A stretch of 64,000 nucleotides of DNA from Stenotrophomonas sp. 364 (GTDB lineage Bacteria > Pseudomonadota > Gammaproteobacteria > Xanthomonadales > Xanthomonadaceae), in contig NZ_CP047135.1 in NCBI RefSeq assembly GCF_009832905.1, positions 3,698,001 to 3,762,000 on the forward strand, written 5' to 3'. The notes beneath the pieces were generated by a model. The model was not told where the DNA came from and ran no database searches. It worked only from the letters and a program-made list of their open reading frames with translations. Below, piece after piece: positions 1 to 6,558 of the stretch. The translations under genes were made by a program, and so were the position numbers. The number at the start of each line of letters is the position of its first letter. Positions within the stretch are counted from its first letter, which is position 1.

Positions 1-329
1 ACTGGATTGCCGCGCTGGGCCACCCCGACGAACAGGCGCGCCACCGCACGGCGCTGCAGCAGGTGGTGGGACCGCAGCAGGGCCGGCTGCACGAGGACCA
101 GCTCTGGTATCCCTACGAAGTGATCGAACGCGGCGCCGCGCGGTATGCGCCGGGCCATGAGCGCGAATTCGTCCTGTGCACGCTGCTGGTCATCCTGGCC
201 GTGCAGGCCGGCCAGCGTCTGGACGTGGACCTGGCCCTGCAGTTCGACGACCTGGCGGCAACGTATGAAACGCTGCCACCGGTCCTGCGCGACACCGTCC
301 TGGACGCCTACCAGCGCGTGCAGGCGTAG
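1..329 (+). CDS. C-terminal part of an unknown protein (5' end outside window)
   Basis: The reading frame is open from the first bases of the window (codons from position 3) to a TAG stop at 327-329, giving about 108 C-terminal residues. The peptide is helical and charged, with a hydrophobic stretch (FVLCTLLVILAVQAG) in the middle. No catalytic motif was recognised and no function is assigned. The stop codon TAG is itself part of the GTAG tag of the first SMAG palindrome (326-329), so the repeat array begins exactly where the gene ends. Codon use is GC3-rich, as in neighbouring genes, which supports real coding. Confidence 0.6.
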   Translation, partial: WIAALGHPDEQARHRTALQQVVGPQQGRLHEDQLWYPYEVIERGAARYAPGHEREFVLCTLLVILAVQAGQRLDVDLALQFDDLAATYETLPPVLRDTVLDAYQRVQA

Positions 330-605
330 AGCCGACCGTTGGTCGGCTGACGTCCCGCGCGCACAGGGGGTAGAGCCGACCGTTGGTCGGCTGCCTTCCG
401 GCACGTACAAGCGTAGAGCCGACCGTTGGTCGGCTGACGTCCCGCGCGCACAGAGGTAGAGCCGACCGTTGGTCGGCTGATTTCCGGCGTCACGGCCAGA
501 GCAGCCGACCAACGGTCGGCTCTACCTGCGGAAAGCCAGAGCAGCCGACCAACGGTCGGCTCTACCTGGTGAAGGCTGGAGCAGACGGGCCGAGCCCGGC
601 TCTAC
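326..605. repeat. SMAG (GTAG-tagged REP) palindrome array
   Basis: Four direct copies of GTAG followed by AGCCGACC-GTT-GGTCGGCT lie at 326-348, 370-392, 413-435 and 456-478. Two copies in opposite orientation (palindrome then CTAC) follow at 503-525 and 543-565, and a degenerate copy ends in CTAC near 605. Copies are 40-44 bp apart and share spacer text (GACGTCCCGCGCGCACAG after copies 1 and 3). The array fills the gap between the end of an unknown gene and the convergent PLP enzyme gene. Such elements form mRNA 3' hairpins and are thought to be spread by RAYT transposases; no RAYT gene lies here. Confidence 0.93.
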
Positions 606-607
606 CT

Positions 608-1720
608 TCAGTACAACCCTTCCAGCGACGCACACGGCAGTACCGGCAAGCCCTGCCCCGCAACCGCCGTGGCAATCAGCGCGTCGGCCTGCTCCACGTC
701 GATGCCCTGGCGCGGGTACCAGTCCGGGTTGTAGTAGCTGTGCGCGTAGCGCTCGCCGCTGTCGCACAGGATGGTCACGATCGAGCCGCTGCGGCCGGCC
801 TTGCGCATCATCTCCGCCGCCTGCAGCACGCCGATGAAGTTGGTGCCGGTGGAGCCCCCCACGCGGCGGCCCAGCTGCCGGCTCACATGCCGCATCGCGG
901 CCAGGCTCAGGGCATCGGGCACTTTCACCATCGCATCGACGCTGGTCGGTATGAAGCTGGATTCCACCCGCGGCCGGCCGATGCCTTCCACGCGGGAACC
1001 GCCGCTGCAGGTCAGCTCGCGCCACGGCTCCCCAGCCAAAGCCGCGCAGTAACCGTCGTAGAACACCGACACTTCCGGGTCGGCGCACAGGATGCGGGTG
1101 TCGTGCCGGCGGTAGCTGACGTAACGGCCCAGCGTGGCCGCGGTACCGCCGGTGCCTGGGCTGCACACGATCCATTCCGGCACCGGGTGCGGCTCTTCGG
1201 CCATCTGCTTGAAGATGGACTCGGCAATGTTGTTGTTGGCGCGCCAGTCGGTGGCCCGCTCGGCGTAGGTGAACTGGTCCATGAAGTGGCCACCGGTTTC
1301 GCGGGCCAGTCGCTCCGAATCGCCATTGAGATCGCAGGCGCGCTCGACCAGGTGGCAACGGCCGCCATGGAACTCGATCGCGGCGATCTTCTCCGGTGAG
1401 GTGGTGGCCGGCATCACTGCGATGAACGGCAGACCCAGCAGCCGTGCGAAGTACGCCTCGGACACCGCCGTGGAGCCGCTGGAGGCCTCGATCACCGGGC
1501 GTCCCTCACGCAGCCAGCCGTTGGTCAGCGCATACAGGAACAGCGAGCGCGCCAGGCGATGCTTGAGGCTGCCGGTGGGGTGGCTGGACTCGTCCTTGAA
1601 GTACAGGTCGATGCCGGCATGCCCGGGCAGATCCATCGGGATCAGGTGGGTATCGGCCGAACGGTTGAAATCGGCTTCGATCTTGCGGATGGCGGCAGCC
1701 ACCCATTCACGCTGCGACAT
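608..1720 (-). CDS. PLP-dependent cysteine synthase/cysteine desulfhydrase-like enzyme
   Basis: This 370-residue protein is a fold-type II PLP enzyme of the cysteine synthase/cystathionine beta-synthase family. The likely Schiff-base lysine is K53 in HPTGSLKHR, the substrate-binding loop is EASSGSTA (about 78-85), and the phosphate-binding loop is [12 protein letters not shown] (about 187-198). Length and the long C-terminal extension fit the Cds1-like L-cysteine desulfhydrase branch better than CysK (about 310 residues), but O-acetylserine or cystathionine chemistry cannot be excluded. It probably acts in cytoplasmic sulfur amino-acid metabolism. It stands alone, convergent with the SMAG array and divergent from gloA. 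The ATG at 1720 is kept because the N-terminus matches family length; its ribosome binding site is weak. Confidence 0.82.
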   Translation of the reverse strand: MSQREWVAAAIRKIEADFNRSADTHLIPMDLPGHAGIDLYFKDESSHPTGSLKHRLARSLFLYALTNGWLREGRPVIEASSGSTAVSEAYFARLLGLPFIAVMPATTSPEKIAAIEFHGGRCHLVERACDLNGDSERLARETGGHFMDQFTYAERATDWRANNNIAESIFKQMAEEPHPVPEWIVCSPGTGGTAATLGRYVSYRRHDTRILCADPEVSVFYDGYCAALAGEPWRELTCSGGSRVEGIGRPRVESSFIPTSVDAMVKVPDALSLAAMRHVSRQLGRRVGGSTGTNFIGVLQAAEMMRKAGRSGSIVTILCDSGERYAHSYYNPDWYPRQGIDVEQADALIATAVAGQGLPVLPCASLEGLY

Positions 1721-1832
1721 GGCCAGGACTGTGCAAGGAGACGCAGCATTCTACGTCGCCTTGCACTCCCCCCGCTAAAATGGGCGCCATGGCCGTGAAC
1801 CCACGGCCCCCCGCTGCCACAGGATTTCCCCA

Positions 1833-2360
1833 ATGAGCGTTGCTTCCCTGCAGTCCCAGCCCGGCGTTGCCGCCCAGCCGCCGGCCGAAACCACCGGTTT
1901 CGTGTTCAACCACACCATGCTGCGCGTGAAGGACATCGCCGCCTCGCTGGATTTCTACACCCGCGTGCTCGGCTTCCGCCTGATCGACCAGCGCGACTTC
2001 GCCGAAGCCCAGTTCAGCCTGTACTTCCTGGCCCTGCTGCCGGCCGGCACCCAGATCCCCGAGGGCGACGACGCGCGCCGGGTGTGGATGGCCGGCATTC
2101 CCGGCGTGCTGGAGCTGACCCACAACCACGGCACCGAAACCCAGGACGGCCCGGTCTACCACGACGGCAACAGCGACCCGCGCGGCTTCGGCCACATCTG
2201 CGTATCGGTGCCGGACATCCAGGCCGCCTGCAAGCGTTTCGACGACCTGCAGGTGCCCTACCAGAAGCGCCTGGAAGACGGCCGCATGAAGCACCTGGCC
2301 TTCATCAAGGACCCCGACGGCTACTGGGTGGAGATCATCTCCAACACCCCGATCGCCTGA
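1833..2360 (+). CDS. gloA: Lactoylglutathione lyase (glyoxalase I), zinc type
   Basis: Converts the hemithioacetal of methylglyoxal and glutathione to S-lactoylglutathione in the cytoplasm. The 175-residue sequence follows human/yeast-type GlyI, with FYTRVLGF, FSLYFLA, LELTHN, NGNSDPRGFGHI-like (here DGNSDPRGFGHI) and DPDGYWVEII. By alignment from memory the metal ligands are H27 (Gln in human), E94, H121 and E167. The long loops around 70-110 are typical of the Zn-dependent class rather than the short Ni-dependent E. coli class. The gene is divergent from the PLP enzyme with about 110 bp between starts, and is followed by a hairpin at 2379. Confidence 0.95.
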   Translation: MSVASLQSQPGVAAQPPAETTGFVFNHTMLRVKDIAASLDFYTRVLGFRLIDQRDFAEAQFSLYFLALLPAGTQIPEGDDARRVWMAGIPGVLELTHNHGTETQDGPVYHDGNSDPRGFGHICVSVPDIQAACKRFDDLQVPYQKRLEDGRMKHLAFIKDPDGYWVEIISNTPIA

Positions 2361-2378
2361 GAGCGCTGCATCCCGTGG

Positions 2379-2399
2379 GTGCCGACCGTTGGTCGGCAC
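2379..2399. repeat. REP-like palindrome downstream of gloA
   Basis: GTGCCGACC-GTT-GGTCGGCAC is a perfect 9-bp stem with a 3-nt loop, sharing its core with the SMAG elements but without a GTAG tag. It starts 18 bp after the gloA stop and may act as a 3' mRNA stabiliser or terminator. Confidence 0.8.
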
Positions 2400-2511
2400 A
2401 CCGCCGCCGCGTCGGCACCCCACCACGGGATCAGCAAACTGCATGCGGCGGACATGCCGCCGCAGCGCACCGGTGGTATACCTGCGCACCTGCCCAAGCC
2501 GAGGAGTGCGC

Positions 2512-2946
2512 ATGGAAACCATGGAACTGTACCGGGGTCGCCTGATCGACCATCTGCAACTGGTGGTCAAGGACCTGGCCGCCAGCCGCCGTTTCTACCA
2601 GGCCGTGTTCGACAGCATCGGCATCCCCATCGCCGGTGAAGGCGACACCTATTTCTGGGCCGACGAGCTGTTTATTTCCACCGCCAGCAGCGAAGCCGCC
2701 GCCGGCCAGCTCACCGGCCGCCACCACCTGGCCTTCCAGGCCCGCGACCGCGCCACCGTCGAGGCATTCCACCGCGCCGCGTTGGGCGCAGGTGGCAAGG
2801 ACAACGGCGCCCCCGGCGAACGCCCATACCATCCGGGCTACTACGCCGCGTTCGCGATCGATCCGGACGGCAACAATATCGAAGTGGTCTACCACGGCCC
2901 GGCCGACTACAGCGCCGATGCGGTGAAGGTGAGCTTCTCGCAGTAG
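2512..2946 (+). CDS. VOC family (glyoxalase/dioxygenase fold) protein
   Basis: A 144-residue single-domain vicinal-oxygen-chelate protein. It shows the two beta-alpha-beta-beta-beta modules, DHLQLVVKDLAASRRFY at the start and YYAAFAIDPDGNNIEVVYHG at the end. Plausible metal ligands are the first-module His (about residue 17), the HHLAF histidine and the terminal Glu in NIEVVY. Substrate is unknown; the family includes glyoxalases, dioxygenases and fosfomycin/bleomycin resistance proteins. The ATG at 2512 was chosen over an upstream in-frame start at 2389 because GAGGAG lies at 2501-2506 with a 5-nt spacer and the domain begins immediately after. It sits in the same orientation as gloA, about 150 bp downstream. 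Confidence 0.85.
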   Translation: METMELYRGRLIDHLQLVVKDLAASRRFYQAVFDSIGIPIAGEGDTYFWADELFISTASSEAAAGQLTGRHHLAFQARDRATVEAFHRAALGAGGKDNGAPGERPYHPGYYAAFAIDPDGNNIEVVYHGPADYSADAVKVSFSQ

Positions 2947-2972
2947 ACGGGCGCGCCCGCAGCTCCGTCCCG

Positions 2973-2999
2973 GGGCGGGCACGCCATGCGCGCCCGCCC
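2973..2999. terminator. GC-rich hairpin between convergent genes
   Basis: GGGCGGGC (2973-2980) pairs with GCCCGCCC (2992-2999) across an 11-nt loop, between the ends of the VOC gene and the convergent lipoprotein gene. There is no T-tract, so it may only protect 3' ends. Confidence 0.35.
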
Positions 3000-3018
3000 G
3001 GTCAGCATCATGCGCCGA

Positions 3019-3480
3019 TCAGCGCGAACACGTGCCCTTGCGGGCCATCTTCAACCCGGCCACCTGGCGGCGACCGTCGGCCTCGGGCACCACGTCCAGC
3101 TTGGCACCGCCCACGAACACGCCCATCCGGATCGACTGCTGGATGAAGTAGTTGCGGCCCGATTCGGTCTGCACCTTCAGGTCGTTCGGCGAGAACTCCG
3201 ACTCGGTCGAGAAGGTGTGCTCACGGTCGCCCGGCACGGTGGTGTAGAAGAACACCTTGTCGGCGCTTTCGCCCAAGCATTCGCCGTCGATCCAGATGTC
3301 CTTCTTCAGCGCCTTGCCGACGAAGCTGTTGCGGAACACATACACCCCGGCGGTGCCCGCTTCGGGCGTCGGGAAGGTCTTGGCAATCTCCACCATGCCC
3401 TTGTCGGACATCGGCACGCTTGCACAGCCGGACAACAGGGCAATGGCCGCAGCCATCCCCAACAACGAAACCTTGTTCAC
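3019..3480 (-). CDS. DUF2846-type lipoprotein
   Basis: A 153-residue predicted lipoprotein. The N-terminus has a hydrophobic run and a lipobox LLSGC with the acylated cysteine at about residue 19, followed by a domain (GTAGVYVFRNSFVG...KKDIWIDGECLGES...) that resembles DUF2846 proteins. No catalytic motif is visible; function is unknown. The GTG at 3480 is preferred over the longer 193-residue frame because AGGGGG lies 7-8 nt upstream and the signal peptide then begins at the first residue. It is monocistronic, convergent with the VOC gene and divergent from the radical SAM gene. Confidence 0.78.
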   Translation of the reverse strand: MNKVSLLGMAAAIALLSGCASVPMSDKGMVEIAKTFPTPEAGTAGVYVFRNSFVGKALKKDIWIDGECLGESADKVFFYTTVPGDREHTFSTESEFSPNDLKVQTESGRNYFIQQSIRMGVFVGGAKLDVVPEADGRRQVAGLKMARKGTCSR

Positions 3481-3775
3481 GTACTGCCCCCTGATGATTG
3501 GATGAGAGGCGACGCGGTTCCGGCGGAAGGCTGCTGGCGATTCAGCCGCGCAACGCCGCACACGAGAGCGTGCTCCCGATGCCGTGCCCGCCCTGGCCAA
3601 CCTGCGTCCCTGCCGGTGCCGACGGCACCGGGGCGAAGTCTAGCCGGGAATGTGAAGATCGTGAATGGGCGCGCGGCGCAGGCCGACAGACCGGTGCAAG
3701 GCGGTGGCATGAACGCTTCAGGGAGCACCGTAGCCAGTCTCACTGGATGAGATCGTCCCTGCTTAGGGTGCCCGC

Positions 3776-5047
3776 ATGGACACCCTGCGCAAGCTCGCCA
3801 TCCTCGCCGATGCCGCCAAATACGATGCCTCCTGCGCCTCCAGCGGCGCGGGAAAGCGGAACTCGGTCAAATCCGGCGGCATCGGCAGCACCGAGGGCGC
3901 GGGTATCTGCCACAGCTACACCCCGGATGGGCGGTGCGTATCGTTGCTGAAGATCCTGCTGACCAACTTCTGCATCTACGACTGCGCCTACTGCGTGAAC
4001 CGGGTTTCAAGCAACGTGCAGCGGGCGCGCTTCAGCGTGGACGAGGTGGTCGCGCTGACCATGGATTTCTACAAGCGCAATTACATCGAGGGCCTGTTCC
4101 TTTCCAGCGGCATCATCCGCAACGCCGACTACACGATGGAACGCATGGTGGACGTGGCGAGGATGCTGCGCCAGGAACATCGGTTCGCCGGCTACATCCA
4201 TCTGAAGACCATTCCCGAAGCCTCGCCGGAACTGCTGGCTGCCGCCGGGCGTTATGCCGATCGGCTGTCGATCAACATCGAACTGCCCACTGAAGACGGA
4301 CTGGCCAGTTACGCCCCGGAAAAGTCGATGCCCTCCATCCGGGGCGCGATGGGCGAGCTCAGCTGGCGGATCGAAGAGGCCAAGGAGGCGCGCAAGGCGA
4401 CTGCTACCCTGCCGCTGGCCGATCCGGCCCCGCGCACCAGGAAACCGCGAGCGCCGCGCTTTGCACCGGCCGGACAAAGCACACAGATGATCGTCGGTGC
4501 CGACGGCGCGAGCGACCTGCAGATCCTGGGCGCGGCGGACAATCTGTATGGCAATTACCACATGCGCCGGGTCTATTATTCCGCGTTCAGCCCGATCCCC
4601 GATGCCAGCAAAGCGCTGCCGCTGCAGGCGCCGCCCCTGGCGCGTGAGCACCGGCTGTATCAGGCCGACTGGCTGCTGCGCTTTTACGGCTACGGGGTGG
4701 AAGAGATTACCGACACCACCCAGGGCGGCATGCTCGACCTGGACATCGATCCGAAAATGGCGTGGGCGATCCGACACCCCGAGCGTTTTCCGGTGGACGT
4801 CAATACGGCGCCGAAGGAATTGCTGTTGCGCATTCCCGGCTTGGGCGTGCGCAACGTCAAGCGCGTGTTGATGGCGCGCCGGCATGGCCGCCTGCGGGTG
4901 GCCGACGTGGCCCGGCTGCGCGCGCCGATGAGCAAACTGTTGCCATTCGTACAACTGGCCGACCACCATCCCCGCAAGCAGCTGGATGATCCTGTCACCC
5001 TGCGCGCGCGGTTGGCGCCGCCACCGAAGCAGGGCGCATTGTTTTGA
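3776..5047 (+). CDS. Radical SAM DNA modification/repair protein paired with UdgX
   Basis: A 423-residue radical SAM enzyme. The 4Fe-4S cluster motif is CX3CX2C (C66, C70, C73 in FCIYDCAYC). The SAM-domain core follows, and a helix-hairpin-helix segment (DVNTAPKELLLRIPGLGVR, about 340-360) near the C-terminus suggests DNA binding. This architecture matches the family annotated as putative DNA modification/repair radical SAM protein, which regularly neighbours UdgX. Its last codon overlaps the TTG start of the next gene (TTGA at 5044-5047), so translation is probably coupled. The chemical reaction is not known. Confidence 0.88.
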   Translation: MDTLRKLAILADAAKYDASCASSGAGKRNSVKSGGIGSTEGAGICHSYTPDGRCVSLLKILLTNFCIYDCAYCVNRVSSNVQRARFSVDEVVALTMDFYKRNYIEGLFLSSGIIRNADYTMERMVDVARMLRQEHRFAGYIHLKTIPEASPELLAAAGRYADRLSINIELPTEDGLASYAPEKSMPSIRGAMGELSWRIEEAKEARKATATLPLADPAPRTRKPRAPRFAPAGQSTQMIVGADGASDLQILGAADNLYGNYHMRRVYYSAFSPIPDASKALPLQAPPLAREHRLYQADWLLRFYGYGVEEITDTTQGGMLDLDIDPKMAWAIRHPERFPVDVNTAPKELLLRIPGLGVRNVKRVLMARRHGRLRVADVARLRAPMSKLLPFVQLADHHPRKQLDDPVTLRARLAPPPKQGALF

Positions 5048-6558
5048 CCCGTCCGGCACACACGGACCTGCAGCGCTGGAGCGCGCGGGTGGACCCGGCG
5101 TGGTCGCTGGAGGCATGGCGCGCGGTGGCGCGGGCCGCGTTGCAGCGACAGGTCACGCCGCCCCAGCTGGACTGGCTCGATGCCGGCGACGGCTCGCTGC
5201 TGGATGCGCCGTCGGTACTGGATGCGCCCCTACCGGTGGCGCCCACGCCGACGCAGGCAGCGGTACCCCGTGATTTTCTCGAACTGGCCGCCACCTGCCT
5301 GTGCCACCGCGAACCGCAGCGGCTGGCGCTGCTGTACCGCATGCTGTGGCGGATCACCCACGGCGAGCGACGCCTGCTGACCAACCCGGCCGACCCCGAT
5401 GTGGTGCGCGCCATGACTCTGGCGCAGGCAGTGCGCCGCGATGCGCACAAAATGAAGGCGTTCGTGCGCTTCCGCGAAGTACCCGGCGAGCAAGAGGCAT
5501 TCATTGCCTGGTTCGAGCCAGACCACCAGATCGTGGACCGGGTGGCGCCCTTCTTCGCGCGTCGCTTCGCCGGCATGCGGTGGGCGATCCTGACCCCGAC
5601 GCGCAGCGCGCGATGGGATGGCAGCACGTTGTCATTCGGCCCCGGCGGCAGCCAGGAGCAGGCACCGCGCGAGGACGCGCGCGAAGAATTGTGGCGCACC
5701 TACTACGCCAATATCTTCAACCCGGCCCGGCTCAACACGCGCATGATGCGGCAGGAAATGCCCGCCAGATACTGGAAACACCTGCCTGAAGCAACGCTGC
5801 TGCCGATGCTGGTGCGTGACGCCGGCGACCGCGTACAGGAGATGCATGACCGCGACGTGCAGGCACCGCAGCGCCGCATTCCCGACCGCCGGATTACCCC
5901 GCGTGCGCCGGCCACCGCCAACGGGGACGACCTGGATACGCTGCGCACGGCGGCCATGGGCTGTCGCCGCTGTCCACTATGGGAACCGGCCACCCAGACG
6001 GTGTTCGGTGAAGGGCCTCAGAACGCCAAGGTGATGCTGGTGGGCGAGCAGCCTGGCGACAGCGAAGACCTGAGCGGGCACCCGTTCGTGGGGCCGGCCG
6101 GGCAGCTGTTGAACCGCGCGTTGTCCGAACTGGATATCGACCGCAGCACGCTGTACATGACCAATGCGGTGAAGCACTTCCGGTTTGAGCGGCGCGGCAA
6201 ACGGCGCATCCACAGCAAGCCGCAGATGACCCACGTCACGGCGTGCAAACCGTGGCTGATGGCCGAAATAGAGAACGTGCGCCCACAGGTGATCGTGTGC
6301 CTGGGAGCCACTGCGGCTACTGCCGTGTTCGGTGCGGGCTTCAACCTGATGGAGAAGCGCGGCCGCTGGCACGCGCTGGACGACGGCACCCGCGCATTCG
6401 CCACGGTGCACCCGGCGTGGGTACTGCGTCAGGGCGAGGGCGAGGCGCGGGAGGCGGCGTATCGGGGGCTGGTGGAGGATCTGCGGCGTTTGGTGGAGGA
6501 AGGCGATCCAATGCGACGCTTCTCTCCCGAGGCAGGGTCTGCCGTTGTCAGCGACTGA
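5044..6558 (+). CDS. udgX: DUF4130-UdgX fusion: uracil-DNA glycosylase that crosslinks to uracil
   Basis: This 504-residue protein has two parts. Residues 1-270 form a DUF4130-like domain, found as a separate protein in other bacteria. Residues about 300-490 form a family-4-like uracil-DNA glycosylase of the UdgX class. Diagnostic features are GEQPGDSED (334-342), four candidate Fe-S cysteines (C307, C310, C401, C419), and the UdgX insertion KRRIHSKP (386-393), whose His390 equivalent forms a covalent bond with abasic DNA after uracil removal. HPAWVLR (456-462) closes the active site. Start is TTG at 5044, overlapping the stop of the radical SAM gene. The role is repair or marking of uracil in DNA, presumably with the radical SAM partner. 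Confidence 0.92.
   Translation: MTRPAHTDLQRWSARVDPAWSLEAWRAVARAALQRQVTPPQLDWLDAGDGSLLDAPSVLDAPLPVAPTPTQAAVPRDFLELAATCLCHREPQRLALLYRMLWRITHGERRLLTNPADPDVVRAMTLAQAVRRDAHKMKAFVRFREVPGEQEAFIAWFEPDHQIVDRVAPFFARRFAGMRWAILTPTRSARWDGSTLSFGPGGSQEQAPREDAREELWRTYYANIFNPARLNTRMMRQEMPARYWKHLPEATLLPMLVRDAGDRVQEMHDRDVQAPQRRIPDRRITPRAPATANGDDLDTLRTAAMGCRRCPLWEPATQTVFGEGPQNAKVMLVGEQPGDSEDLSGHPFVGPAGQLLNRALSELDIDRSTLYMTNAVKHFRFERRGKRRIHSKPQMTHVTACKPWLMAEIENVRPQVIVCLGATAATAVFGAGFNLMEKRGRWHALDDGTRAFATVHPAWVLRQGEGEAREAAYRGLVEDLRRLVEEGDPMRRFSPEAGSAVVSD

Noticed and set aside
326-605. CRISPR-like array
   Set aside because: Units are palindromic with GTAG tags, orientation switches within the array, spacers are partly identical, and no cas genes are nearby.
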